Source of the DNA: Terribacillus saccharophilus
GTDB taxonomy: Bacteria; Bacillota; Bacilli; Bacillales; Amphibacillaceae
Assembly (NCBI RefSeq): GCF_002272075.1
Contig: NZ_NPBJ01000029.1
Location: 62,001-126,000 of the forward strand
Reading direction: 5' to 3'
DNA: 64,000 bases
Position 1 is the first letter of the stretch; every line of letters begins with the position of its first letter. Shown here in pieces: positions 33,686-41,977 of the stretch. Both the position numbers and the translations under genes were made by a program. A model generated the notes under the pieces. That model did not search any database. It had not been told where the DNA came from and saw only the letters and a list, made by a program, of their open reading frames with translations.

Positions 33686-33991
33686 ATGTATATCGTCCAT
33701 TCAATCTTTGATGTTCCAGTAGAAAAGGCAGAAGAAGTTATAGCTATCTATCGAAATCGATCGAAATTGGTGGATCAAGCACCTGGTTTCCGACAGTTCC
33801 AGCTGCTGCATAATCAGAAAAAGCCAGGTGAGCTGACGGTAGAAATCACCTGGGAGGACAAGCAGAGCTATCTAAACTGGGTGAGCGGGGAAGATTTTAA
33901 GCGTATCCATGATCTGGAGAAAAAGTATCCGGATCAAGAGCTTGCAGCTATCCGGCCTATCGTCAAAATGTTCGAGGTGGTGGCCCAGTGA
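33686..33991 (+). CDS. Antibiotic biosynthesis monooxygenase (ABM) domain protein, IsdG/HmoA-like
   Basis: A 101-aa dimeric alpha-beta barrel protein. The W...H pair of IsdG-type heme-degrading monooxygenases is conserved (ITWEDKQSYLNWVSGEDFKRIH: Trp, then His ten residues later), but the N-terminal catalytic Asn of IsdG/HmoA is replaced (MYIVHSIFD). It is the first gene of a four-gene operon with 4-14 base overlaps or short gaps leading to the cobalamin-domain protein. Heme or another tetrapyrrole as ligand is possible but not shown. The RBS GGGGGG lies before the ATG. Confidence 0.82.
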   Translation: MYIVHSIFDVPVEKAEEVIAIYRNRSKLVDQAPGFRQFQLLHNQKKPGELTVEITWEDKQSYLNWVSGEDFKRIHDLEKKYPDQELAAIRPIVKMFEVVAQ

Positions 33992-34365
33992 ACCAGCAGT
34001 CAGCAAAAAATGCAATGCTTGATAAGATAGTGGAGGAAATTTTCAGCGCTTATCCTTCTTTATATGAGCGATATGGCGAGAACGGAAAGAAGCGGACGCG
34101 GGAAGATAATCAGCATCATCTTGATTATCTGCAGTCAGCATATGACGCAGATGACTCAAAGCTGTTCGTGGACTACACCATATGGCTGCATGAGCTGCTG
34201 TCTGCCCGTGGTATGAATGAAAAGATCATTATCGATAATTATGAGCGGCTCATTCCGCTCCTGGATAATTACATGAACAAAGAGCAATACCTCTTTTACA
34301 AAGCATGTCTGGAGGAAGGAATTCAGGTTTTGATTGCAGAAAAGAACAAGGATGAAGACAACTGA
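33988..34365 (+). CDS. Helical protein of unknown function linked to the B12-binding protein
   Basis: A 125-aa, all-helical, soluble protein. Notable stretches are YPSLYERYGENGKKRTREDNQHHLDYL and FVDYTIWLHELLSARGM. I do not recognise a named domain. The sequence pattern (ERYG, TRED, HLDYL, W-x2-LL-x2-RG) looks like a conserved sensory or scaffold helical bundle. It overlaps the ABM gene by 4 bases and precedes the cobalamin-domain gene by 12 bp, so it is probably a subunit of the same signalling complex. Confidence 0.8.
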   Translation: MNQQSAKNAMLDKIVEEIFSAYPSLYERYGENGKKRTREDNQHHLDYLQSAYDADDSKLFVDYTIWLHELLSARGMNEKIIIDNYERLIPLLDNYMNKEQYLFYKACLEEGIQVLIAEKNKDEDN

Positions 34366-34377
34366 GGGTGATACGTG

Positions 34378-35025
34378 ATGACAGAAGCATGGCAGCGTTT
34401 TGCTGCTGCGTTGCTTGCGGGCGATGAGCGGCAGGCGTACACAGTTTTAGAAGAGGATACTAGACCGAGTATACGTGTGTACAAGGAAATCATAACACCG
34501 GCGATGTATGATATAGGAGAAAAATGGCTGCGTAATGAAATCACTGTAGCGGATGAGCATTTGGCGACGAGTGTGTGTGATTTTGCGTTGGCTCAGTATA
34601 TCTTTCCATTTAAGCGGCGAAACAGACAATCGGAGAAAAAAGCAATGTTCCTATGTCTGGAGGATGAACATCATGTTATCGGCTCGAAAATGATAGCAGC
34701 TCTATTTGAGGAGAATCATTGGCAAGTTAGACATCTGGGGCCGAATCTCCCATTGTCTCATGCGTTGCAAAGTGCTGAGCAATGGCAGCCGGATGTAGTG
34801 GGTTTATCTGCGGCAATTCCATACAGAATTACTGCGCTGACAGAATATATTGCTGCCTTTGAGCAATTATCTTGGGAACCCTGGATTCTTGTCGGGGGAA
34901 GGGTAGTAGCTATGCATGATTTAAGAGCCTATTGTGGCACACAGACCCGCGTAATTTACGATCTTGATGAGGTCTCTGCATGGCTTGAGGAAAAGACGGA
35001 GGCACCAGCTGATGGTGTCCGGTAA
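34378..35025 (+). CDS. Stand-alone cobalamin-binding (CarH-type sensor) protein
   Basis: A 215-aa protein made only of a four-helix cap domain (about 1-80) and a Rossmann B12-binding domain (about 86-205). The cap holds W50-x9-E60-H61 (WLRNEITVADEH), the motif that covers adenosylcobalamin in CarH/LitR photoreceptors. The lower-ligand motif is E97-x-H99-x-x-G102 (EHHVIG), with S144 and G173-G174 later, so base-off/His-on binding is expected. The residue after Trp50 is Leu, whereas CarH of Thermus has the His that forms the light-state bis-His adduct. There is no MerR DNA-binding domain. ATG 34378 follows GAGGGTG. It overlaps the STAS gene by 14 bases. Confidence 0.87.
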   Translation: MTEAWQRFAAALLAGDERQAYTVLEEDTRPSIRVYKEIITPAMYDIGEKWLRNEITVADEHLATSVCDFALAQYIFPFKRRNRQSEKKAMFLCLEDEHHVIGSKMIAALFEENHWQVRHLGPNLPLSHALQSAEQWQPDVVGLSAAIPYRITALTEYIAAFEQLSWEPWILVGGRVVAMHDLRAYCGTQTRVIYDLDEVSAWLEEKTEAPADGVR

Positions 35026-35773
35026 ATTTCTCCCACTTCCGTATTTCTTACTTGATGAAGAGCTTGCGATATTGGATTATTCACGCTCAGCCAGTGATAT
35101 CTTTTTAATTGGCGATAATTTTAGAACTTTAGTTGATGAAGAGAGCCGGCAGAAAGTCAGCCAGTATATACAGCCTGATTTTTCGGAAATAGAAATAGAA
35201 CTAAATATGAAAACGAAATACGATCCCTTGGCCGTGTTCGGTATTTCCTCGCAATGGGAAGATAATAAAGTGCATATACTATGTGTGGAAAAAACGAAAG
35301 AAGTAGATAATCTCACAGACCAGCTGACAAAGCTCCGAAGCAGATTGTCAGAAACAGATTTTGAATTACTCGAAAAGAAGGAAGAGCTGGAGGTCGCAAT
35401 AGAGCGAATCCATAAACTGAGCGGTCCATTCATTCCTCTTTATGCAGAAGCAGGACTTGTCCCTCTGTTCGGAGATCTGCAAGCGGATAAGCTGCAGGTG
35501 ATCGAGGAGAACATCTTGTATCGAATTGATGAAGGAGATTACGAGCAGGTCTTCTTCGATTTCCATGCTGTTGGAGAGATAACGGATGATGGGGAAAAGC
35601 AGCTGGGTCAATTATTTGAAACAATTCAGCTGATCGGTACGAAAACAATAATTGTGGGACTATCTCCATCACAAGTTAGAGGACTTAAGTCGAAAGGGAC
35701 ATTAAAGGCGGCTTCGATGACTAGCTTAAAACAGGCAATTTCCGAATATATAATAAAGCAGAACCACAAGTAG
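35012..35773 (+). CDS. PAS-like / coiled-coil / STAS protein (RsbR-type)
   Basis: A 253-aa protein: a PAS-like N-terminal domain (about 8-95), a heptad-rich coiled coil (about 95-135) and a C-terminal STAS domain (about 137-250) starting IHKLSGPFIPLYAEAGLVPLFG, which is the RsbR start of stressosome STAS domains. In a gapless comparison with RsbRA from memory, Thr171 corresponds to Ala158 and Thr205 to Asp192, so the kinase sites of RsbT may be absent. ATG 35012 follows GGAGG. The protein likely receives a signal from the overlapping B12-binding gene product. Confidence 0.85.
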   Translation: MVSGKFLPLPYFLLDEELAILDYSRSASDIFLIGDNFRTLVDEESRQKVSQYIQPDFSEIEIELNMKTKYDPLAVFGISSQWEDNKVHILCVEKTKEVDNLTDQLTKLRSRLSETDFELLEKKEELEVAIERIHKLSGPFIPLYAEAGLVPLFGDLQADKLQVIEENILYRIDEGDYEQVFFDFHAVGEITDDGEKQLGQLFETIQLIGTKTIIVGLSPSQVRGLKSKGTLKAASMTSLKQAISEYIIKQNHK

Positions 35774-35785
35774 TTCTGCTTTTTC
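35758..35785. terminator. Terminator overlapping the STAS stop codon
   Basis: GCAGAAC/GTTCTGC (35758-35779) is followed by TTTTTCC; the stop codon lies inside the hairpin. Confidence 0.75.
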
Positions 35786-35786
35786 C

Positions 35787-36209
35787 TTATACGTCGACTG
35801 TATAAACGTCGCTTTTGTTCACATTCTTCAAATAGATTTTGTCAGGTTTGATTTCCAGTACTACGTAATCTGGATCATTCGGACCGTCAAGCCAAGCACT
35901 GAAGCTATCTTTCCAGAGCTGCTGTTTCATTTCTGAAGACTCGCTGACTTTTGCTTCAGCCTCAATTTCAACATATTCGTCTCCGACGCCATCGCCGTTG
36001 TATCCTAGTAGGATATGGACGTTATGATTGCTCTCGATATCGTCCACCTTGTGTGAGTTGCCGCTTGTTGCGCAATATAATGTATACCCTTCGTTGAAGA
36101 AGGCCATGTAGCGAGTATAAGGCTTACCACCCTGAACGGTAGCGAGTGTGCCGATCTTCTGATTTTCCAAAATCTGTTCTACGTGTTTTTTGACTTCTGC
36201 TTGTTCCAT
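35787..36209 (-). CDS. ydaG: General stress protein 26-like, pyridoxamine 5'-phosphate oxidase fold
   Basis: A 140-aa split-barrel flavin-binding protein matching B. subtilis YdaG (same length) with IGTLATVQGGKPYTRYMAFF, the TSGNSHKVDDIESN region and VHILLGY. YdaG is a sigma-B-dependent general stress protein; its reaction is not established. An excellent sigma-B promoter is visible upstream, which supports orthology. It is convergent with the STAS operon. Confidence 0.92.
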   Translation of the reverse strand: MEQAEVKKHVEQILENQKIGTLATVQGGKPYTRYMAFFNEGYTLYCATSGNSHKVDDIESNHNVHILLGYNGDGVGDEYVEIEAEAKVSESSEMKQQLWKDSFSAWLDGPNDPDYVVLEIKPDKIYLKNVNKSDVYTVDV

Positions 36210-36242
36210 TATGATCTCCTCCTTCTGAATTTCTACAGGTAG

Positions 36243-36269
36243 TATCCCTTTTTTGGCAGCTTATTAAAC
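36243..36269 (-). promoter_or_regulatory. Sigma-B promoter of the ydaG-like gene
   Basis: On the minus strand a perfect -35 GTTTAA (36269-36264), a 15-bp spacer and GGGATA (36248-36243), 34 bp upstream of the start codon. Confidence 0.8.
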
Positions 36270-36340
36270 CCCAAAACAGGGAAGTGTATAAGGAGTGGAA
36301 GGAAGAATCGTCTAAAAGCCAACTATATGGAGGGAATCGT

Positions 36341-37198
36341 ATGACTAAGATGCAGGAAGAGAAAAAACCCCAAACAAAGTGCCAGTCAGAATTTGGACAA
36401 TTGAGGCATGTCGTCGTATGTCCGCCAGCCTATATGGAGATACGCAAAATCATCAACGAAACACAAAAGCATTATTTGAATCATAATATTGACACAGATT
36501 TAGCTATGAAGCAGCATGGTGATTTTGTAAAAGCCTTGCGTGATCATGGAGTGGATGTGATGTCACTGCCGGCTCATAAGGAGTTTAATGAACAAGTATA
36601 TACCCGGGATATCGGTTTTTGCATAGGAGATACATTATTTGTTTCGAATATGGAAGATGATATCCGCAAAGGTGAAACAAAAATACTAAAGGAATGGCTG
36701 GAGGAACAGGACCTTACATATAAAGGTATTACAGAGGGAACGATCGAAGGCGGTGATGTCGTCGTTGACGGTCGACGTGTATGGATCGGCCTGAGTAAAC
36801 GGACAGATGAGAAAGCCGTACAGCAAGTACAGGAGCTGCTGCCGGAATATGAGGTGCTTCCGGTAAGGATTCGTGAGGATATTCTTCATTTGGATTGTGT
36901 CTTCAACTTGGTTCGGGAAGACTTGGCGATTCTTTATCCAGATGCTTTCGAACAAGAAGATTTGGAACGGTTCCGTAAACTGTATAAAACAATCGAGATT
37001 TCTGAGGAAGAACAGTTCTATATGGGAACGAACATCCTGTCTTTTGCGCAGGATAAGTTATTGAGCCTGCCTTCCAATAAGCGGGTAAATGAAGCGCTTC
37101 GTAAAGAAGGAGTAACGGTCATTGAAGTGAATTTCTCAGAGATCATCAAGTCCGGGGGATCATTCCGATGCTGCTCTATGCCGCTGCAGCGCCAATAA
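36341..37198 (+). CDS. ykgA: Dimethylarginine dimethylaminohydrolase/amidinotransferase family protein (YkgA-like)
   Basis: A 285-aa guanidino-group-modifying enzyme fold. Catalytic elements are visible: EGGDVVV (Glu/Asp), the His in EDILHLDCVF and the C-terminal nucleophile Cys in SFRCCSMP. TRDIGF matches the family. It resembles B. subtilis YkgA; the substrate (dimethylarginine, arginine or another guanidine) is not known. ATG 36341 follows GGAGGG; upstream in-frame ATG lacks an RBS. Confidence 0.88.
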   Translation: MTKMQEEKKPQTKCQSEFGQLRHVVVCPPAYMEIRKIINETQKHYLNHNIDTDLAMKQHGDFVKALRDHGVDVMSLPAHKEFNEQVYTRDIGFCIGDTLFVSNMEDDIRKGETKILKEWLEEQDLTYKGITEGTIEGGDVVVDGRRVWIGLSKRTDEKAVQQVQELLPEYEVLPVRIREDILHLDCVFNLVREDLAILYPDAFEQEDLERFRKLYKTIEISEEEQFYMGTNILSFAQDKLLSLPSNKRVNEALRKEGVTVIEVNFSEIIKSGGSFRCCSMPLQRQ

Positions 37199-37228
37199 GC
37201 CAATAAAATAGTTATAGATATATATCCT

Positions 37229-37276
37229 AAGGCTTGGCAGGCATGAGCGGATTGCTTTACTTCTGTTCCAAGCCTT
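37229..37276. other. Long-loop hairpin upstream of the alcohol dehydrogenase
   Basis: AAGGCTTGG (37229-37237) and CCAAGCCTT (37268-37276) form a perfect 9-bp stem around a 30-nt loop. No T-run follows, so it may be a weak terminator or a leader element. Confidence 0.4.
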
Positions 37277-37305
37277 TAGCATAATAAAATGTGGAGGCGA
37301 TCAGA

Positions 37306-38472
37306 TTGGATAATTTTACGTTTTATAACCCAACAAAATTGATTTTCGGTAAAGACCAATTAGATAAATTAAAAGAAGAAATTCCTGCATACGGCAAGAA
37401 AGTATTGCTTGTCTATGGAGGCGGAAGCATCAAGCGCAGCGGCTTGTATGAAAAAGTGCTGAAAGAACTTGAGGAAATCGAAGCGGAAGTATTCGAACTT
37501 TCTGGTGTTGAACCAAACCCGCGTGTTTCTACTGCGCGTAAAGGTGTAGAAATCTGCAAAACAGAAGGTATCGATGTATTGCTTGCAGTTGGCGGCGGAA
37601 GTGTAATTGACTGTACAAAAGCAATTGCAGCTGGTGCCAAATACGATGGAGATGTATGGGATATCGTAACGAAGAAAGCATTCGCAGACGATGCTCTTCC
37701 ATTTGGTACTGTACTTACTCTTGCGGCGACAGGTTCTGAAATGAACGCTGGTTCTGTTATCACGAACTGGGAAACAAATGAAAAGTATGGCTGGGGAAGT
37801 GCGTATACATTCCCGAAATTCTCTATTCTGGATCCACAAAACACATTCACTGTACCGCGTGACCAGACTATCTACGGTATCGTCGACATGATGTCTCACG
37901 TATTGGAGCATTATTTCCATACAACGACGAATACAGAATTGCAGGACCGCTTCTGTGAGTCCCTATTGCTAACGGTAATGGAAACAGGACCGAAACTGCT
38001 TGAGGATCTGGAAAACTACGACAATCGTGCTGCTATTCTTTACAGCGGAACGATGGCATTGAACGGTGTTTTAAACATGGGCTATCGCGGCGACTGGGCA
38101 ACACATAACCTTGAGCACGCTGTATCTGCAGTTCATGACATCCCGCATGGCGGCGGTCTGGCGATTCTATTCCCTAACTGGATGAAGCATGTACTCAATG
38201 ATGAGACTGCACCACGCTTCAAGCAGCTTGCTGTCCGTGTCTTCGGTATTGATCCGACAGGCAAAACAGATAAAGAAGCAGCACTCGAAGGAATTGATGC
38301 ATTGCGCGCATTCTGGAATAGCATTGATGCACCAGCTACACTTCGTGACTACGATATTTCCGAAGATAGCTTGGAATTGATGGCTGAAAAAGCATATGCG
38401 AACGGCGAGTTCGGTGGATATCACACATTGAATAAAGAAGATTCACTTGAGATCTACAAAGCATCTTTCTAA
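37306..38472 (+). CDS. yugJ: Iron-containing alcohol dehydrogenase (BDH/YugJ-like)
   Basis: Group III NAD(P)H-dependent butanol/aldehyde dehydrogenase family, 388 aa, very close to B. subtilis YugJ. The nucleotide-binding [13 protein letters not shown], and metal ligands in [27 protein letters not shown] are intact. TTG 37306 gives [12 protein letters not shown], matching the homologue start (MENFTYYNPTKL), with GGAGG 8 nt upstream; the GTG at 37291 overlaps that RBS. The physiological aldehyde is not known. Confidence 0.92.
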   Translation: MDNFTFYNPTKLIFGKDQLDKLKEEIPAYGKKVLLVYGGGSIKRSGLYEKVLKELEEIEAEVFELSGVEPNPRVSTARKGVEICKTEGIDVLLAVGGGSVIDCTKAIAAGAKYDGDVWDIVTKKAFADDALPFGTVLTLAATGSEMNAGSVITNWETNEKYGWGSAYTFPKFSILDPQNTFTVPRDQTIYGIVDMMSHVLEHYFHTTTNTELQDRFCESLLLTVMETGPKLLEDLENYDNRAAILYSGTMALNGVLNMGYRGDWATHNLEHAVSAVHDIPHGGGLAILFPNWMKHVLNDETAPRFKQLAVRVFGIDPTGKTDKEAALEGIDALRAFWNSIDAPATLRDYDISEDSLELMAEKAYANGEFGGYHTLNKEDSLEIYKASF

Positions 38473-38479
38473 TAACCAG

Positions 38480-38520
38480 TAAAAGAGCCTGCGCATAAAA
38501 TTGCGCAGGCTCTTTTTTTA
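38480..38520. terminator. Bidirectional rho-independent terminator
   Basis: AGAGCCTGCGCA/TGCGCAGGCTCT is flanked by an A-run and T-run between convergent genes. Confidence 0.92.
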
Positions 38521-39420
38521 GGAGCTTACCATCGTCCCACCGTTCACATGAATGATTTGACCAGTTACATAAGAGGAGTCTTCAGAAGCAAGGTAAACAT
38601 AGGCTGGAGCAAGCTCATAAGGCTGGCCTGCGCGTTTCATCGGTACATCCTGCCCAAAGGTGGCAACGTCCTCTGCTGAGAAACTGGAAGGGATGAGCGG
38701 TGTCCAGATCGGACCTGGCGCCACACCATTAACCCTGATCCCTTGTGTTGCAAGATTCTGGGATAGAGCTCTTGTGAAGCCGACAATGGCACCTTTTGTG
38801 CAAACATAATCAATCAGATCAGGTCTTCCTTCATATGCAGTTACTGATGTTGTATTAACGATAGTACTACCCCTTTTCAAATGCGGCAGTGCAGCTTTTG
38901 TAAGATAGAAGAAAGCAAAAATATTCGTGTGGAACGTTGCATCCCACTGGGCTGTGGAAATGTCGGTCAGCGAATCCTGGGGGAATTGGACACCATGATT
39001 ATTTACGAGAATATCTAATTTTCCATAAGTCTCGATTGTATGGGCGACAACAGCCTGGCAATGTGCTTCGCTCCGCAAATCACCGACAATCAGTGTGCAG
39101 CGCTGCCCAAGCTGCTCAATCCTGTTCTTTGTCCGTCGGGCATCTTCGTTTTCGTATTCATAATAGTAAGCAATGACAATATCGGCACCTTCCTTGGCAA
39201 AAGCGATGGCTGCAGCTGCGCCAATTCCGCTGTCCCCTCCAGTGATGATCGCTATCTTTCCTTTCAGCTTTCCTGAACCTCTGTACGTATCGGTCTCAAT
39301 AATTGGCCTTGGCCGCATCAATCCCTCTATACCAGGCTGCTGGTCTTGATGCTGAGGCGGAAAGTAAAAGTTCGTGCCGGGTTGGACCGGCTGGTTTTTG
39401 CTATAAGGCTGCTGCGTCAA
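38518..39420 (-). CDS. SDR family oxidoreductase, stress-type (YhxD/YdaD-like)
   Basis: A 300-aa short-chain dehydrogenase with a proline- and glutamine-rich N-terminal extension (about 45 residues) typical of the YdaD/YhxC/YhxD glucose-dehydrogenase-like stress group. It has the cofactor motif TGGDSGIG, NNHGVQ, the catalytic Ser-Tyr-Lys (TTSVTAYEG...YVCTKGAIVG) and the end YVTGQIIHVNGGTMVSS. It starts with TTG behind GAGGAGG. No clear sigma-B promoter was found. Confidence 0.9.
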   Translation of the reverse strand: MTQQPYSKNQPVQPGTNFYFPPQHQDQQPGIEGLMRPRPIIETDTYRGSGKLKGKIAIITGGDSGIGAAAAIAFAKEGADIVIAYYYEYENEDARRTKNRIEQLGQRCTLIVGDLRSEAHCQAVVAHTIETYGKLDILVNNHGVQFPQDSLTDISTAQWDATFHTNIFAFFYLTKAALPHLKRGSTIVNTTSVTAYEGRPDLIDYVCTKGAIVGFTRALSQNLATQGIRVNGVAPGPIWTPLIPSSFSAEDVATFGQDVPMKRAGQPYELAPAYVYLASEDSSYVTGQIIHVNGGTMVSS

Positions 39421-39576
39421 TTCCGTGTCCTCCTCTTCATTCTTGGCTCCAAATGAAATATATGCAAAAGAAACCCTTGATTTGCCAAAAAAGAGGAATT
39501 TTACGTTAGAAAACAGAACAGAAAGGGAAAAGGATTTAGAATGTGATTTAATACGATTTGGAGAGGGGTCTTATTC

Positions 39577-40686
39577 ATGGAAAAAGTATTTATCAGTCCA
39601 AGCCGGTATGTTCAAGGAAAAGATGTACTTCTGAAAGCTGGGGAGTATGTTAAAAAAATCGGGGATAATGCACTTGTTCTTGCGGATGAATTTGTATGGG
39701 ACTTGGCAGGTAATACAGTGCTTGAGAATCTGGAGCAGAGCGGTATCCAAACGAAAAGAATCGTATTCGGCGGAGAAGCATCGACAGAGGAAATCAAGCG
39801 TATTGCTGCTGATGGTAAGGAAAGTAATGTTGTCATCGGCATCGGAGGCGGAAAGACACTTGATACTGCTAAAGCAGTAGCAGACGAGCTGCAAGTTGGT
39901 GTTGTGATCCTGCCGACAACAGCATCCACTGATGCACCGACGAGCGGATTGAGTGTTATCTACTCTGAGGAAGGAACTTTTGAAAGCTATAAGTTCTACG
40001 ACAAGAACCCGGACCTTGTCCTTGTCGACACAAAAATAATCGCGCAGGCACCACCACGTTTCTTAGCTTCCGGAATTGCTGATGCAATGGCTACTTGGGT
40101 GGAAGCACGTGCTTCTATTGAAGGACGCGGCACAAACATGGCTGGCGGACTGGCTACTATCGCTGGACAAGCAATTGCTGAAAAAGCGGAAGAAGTTCTC
40201 TTCGAGTATGGATTGCTTGCTTATGAGGCTAACAAACGACAAATCGTTACACCTGCATTGGAAGCGGTTGTCGAAGCAAATACACTGCTTAGCGGACTAG
40301 GGTTCGAAAGTGGCGGACTTGGAGCGGCGCATGCTATCCATAATGGCTTCACCGCACTGCATGGTGAAATTCATAGCCTAACCCATGGTGAAAAGGTCGC
40401 ATTTGGTACGCTAACACAGCTTGCGCTGGAGGATCGTACACTTGATGAGATCAACACGTATATTGATTTCTATCTTGCTCTTGGCCTCCCAGTCACTCTA
40501 GAAGACATCAAACTTAAAGATGTTTCGGATGAGGACTTGCTGAAGGTTGCTGAACTGGCAGTGCAGGAAGGTGAATCAATCCATAACCTGCCTGATACAA
40601 TCACAGCAGATCAAGTCGTAGATGCGATTAAAGCTGCAGATCAGTATGCAAAAGCATATAAACAATTAGTTGGTTACGAAAACTAA
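39577..40686 (+). CDS. gldA: Glycerol dehydrogenase
   Basis: A 369-aa zinc-dependent NAD glycerol dehydrogenase that converts glycerol to dihydroxyacetone; it tracks Geobacillus stearothermophilus GldA closely. [16 protein letters not shown] binds [19 protein letters not shown] lines the active site, and the zinc ligands are in [18 protein letters not shown] and [12 protein letters not shown]. It is a single gene with its own terminator, divergent from the SDR gene. Confidence 0.94.
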   Translation: MEKVFISPSRYVQGKDVLLKAGEYVKKIGDNALVLADEFVWDLAGNTVLENLEQSGIQTKRIVFGGEASTEEIKRIAADGKESNVVIGIGGGKTLDTAKAVADELQVGVVILPTTASTDAPTSGLSVIYSEEGTFESYKFYDKNPDLVLVDTKIIAQAPPRFLASGIADAMATWVEARASIEGRGTNMAGGLATIAGQAIAEKAEEVLFEYGLLAYEANKRQIVTPALEAVVEANTLLSGLGFESGGLGAAHAIHNGFTALHGEIHSLTHGEKVAFGTLTQLALEDRTLDEINTYIDFYLALGLPVTLEDIKLKDVSDEDLLKVAELAVQEGESIHNLPDTITADQVVDAIKAADQYAKAYKQLVGYEN

Positions 40687-40696
40687 TTAATACAAT

Positions 40697-40737
40697 AAAA
40701 AGCTGGAACAGGAAAAAATGTTCCAGCTTTTTTCTTT
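40697..40737 (+). terminator. Rho-independent terminator
   Basis: AAAGCTGGAACA/TGTTCCAGCTTT is followed by TTTCTTTT. Confidence 0.9.
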
Positions 40738-40743
40738 TGCCTA

Positions 40744-40773
40744 TTGACGTGTATTTCTGTACTAGTGTACTAT
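40744..40773 (+). promoter_or_regulatory. Promoter and operator of the GntR-ABC operon
   Basis: TTGACG (40744-40749), 18-bp spacer, TACTAT (40768-40773). The inverted repeat GTAC-TAGT-GTAC (40759-40770) overlaps the -10, a likely site for the YtrA-type regulator in the same operon. Confidence 0.6.
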
Positions 40774-40810
40774 ATGATTAATACAGTAATACATCAGGAG
40801 GGTTTATTTC

Positions 40811-41596
40811 ATGAAAGCTTGGCTAGCATTAGTAAAGAAGGAGTTCCGTATCGGATTGCCAATTTTACTTTTGGCAATCGTATTATTCCTTGTCGGCTTG
40901 GTTATCGTTACCGTTGCTACCTATCGATTTGGGTACGCGTGGGATGCTGTCGGTATCATCGGTTTAGCCTGGGGTGGCGGGCACTTCTTTTTCATGGCTA
41001 TATACATGCTCTACAGTCTTGGGGTGGAGAGGAAAAGATTACATCTCTGGCTTCACAATCCAATGCACGCTTCAGGGCTTCTCGCAGCAAAGCTGGTGAC
41101 AGGTACCATATACATGATTATCTCTTTGCTAATCATTAGTATTGCGGCTTATGTGGGCGGTCTGCATTTTGTGCCGTTTTCAGATGGCACGTGGTTCAGA
41201 ATTGGTATGATCGCATTTTTACATGTCATTTCGTTTTCAATTGATTTCTCTGTTTACGTCATTCTTGCATATATTGTTTTTCTATTATTGGAAAGATATA
41301 TGCCGGCATTCCTTAGCGGAGTATCAGTATTCATTGGCTGGTGGGTGTTCGCCTATCTTTACTTTGGACTCCTTGCAGATTCAAAATTTTATTATGCTAT
41401 TACAGAATGGGGGAAAATCGATTTAGGTTTTGTCGCCAATTCTCTTCAATTCGACATGGATGTCAGGCAGGCAATAGTTAATTTTCAAGGTGAAGACACC
41501 TTCATCTATGCTGGTAATTATGTCATTGAACTAATTACTATTCTTATCATCTATTTCATCGCATCTTGGTTATTAGACAAAAAAGTAGAGGTGTAG
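40811..41596 (+). CDS. ABC transporter permease-like membrane protein
   Basis: A 261-aa protein with six hydrophobic segments. Its layout (short cytoplasmic start MKAWLALVKKEFRIG, GVERKRLHLWLHNPMHASGLLAAKL loop) is that of the ABC-2 permeases that accompany YtrA-type regulators. It is the first gene of an operon with the GntR regulator 3 bp downstream and two ATPases. The substrate is not evident. Confidence 0.8.
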   Translation: MKAWLALVKKEFRIGLPILLLAIVLFLVGLVIVTVATYRFGYAWDAVGIIGLAWGGGHFFFMAIYMLYSLGVERKRLHLWLHNPMHASGLLAAKLVTGTIYMIISLLIISIAAYVGGLHFVPFSDGTWFRIGMIAFLHVISFSIDFSVYVILAYIVFLLLERYMPAFLSGVSVFIGWWVFAYLYFGLLADSKFYYAITEWGKIDLGFVANSLQFDMDVRQAIVNFQGEDTFIYAGNYVIELITILIIYFIASWLLDKKVEV

Positions 41597-41599
41597 AGC

Positions 41600-41977
41600 A
41601 TGACCGATACATTTCAATCATCCCAGCCGATTTATCTGCAGCTGGCAGATCGGCTGAACAGACAAATTGTCAGTGGTGAGCTGAAGCCTGGCGACAAACT
41701 GCCTTCCGTCAGGGAAACGGCAGTATCATCGAAAGTAAATCCGAATACGGTACAGCGGACGTACCGCGAACTGGAGGCATCGGGAATCGTGGAATCACGC
41801 AGAGGGCAAGGAACATTCGTTACGGAAAATGAGGATATTCTCCTTTCTATACGTGAGAAGCTGAAACAAGAACAGATTCAGAATTTCATCCAAGTCATGC
41901 ATGACATGGGCTATCAAAATGAAGAGATTACAAAAGGGCTGCAAACCTATTTGGAAGGGGACACAGCAGATGATTGA
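41600..41977 (+). CDS. GntR family regulator, YtrA subfamily
   Basis: A 125-aa protein with the GntR winged helix (PIYLQLADRLNRQIVSGELKPGDKLPSVRETA, NPNTVQRTYRELEASGIVESRRGQGTFVTE) and only a short C-terminal helical dimerisation tail, the YtrA pattern. These repress ABC transporter operons that respond to cell-envelope stress. Its stop overlaps the next ATPase start by 8 bases. Confidence 0.92.
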   Translation: MTDTFQSSQPIYLQLADRLNRQIVSGELKPGDKLPSVRETAVSSKVNPNTVQRTYRELEASGIVESRRGQGTFVTENEDILLSIREKLKQEQIQNFIQVMHDMGYQNEEITKGLQTYLEGDTADD

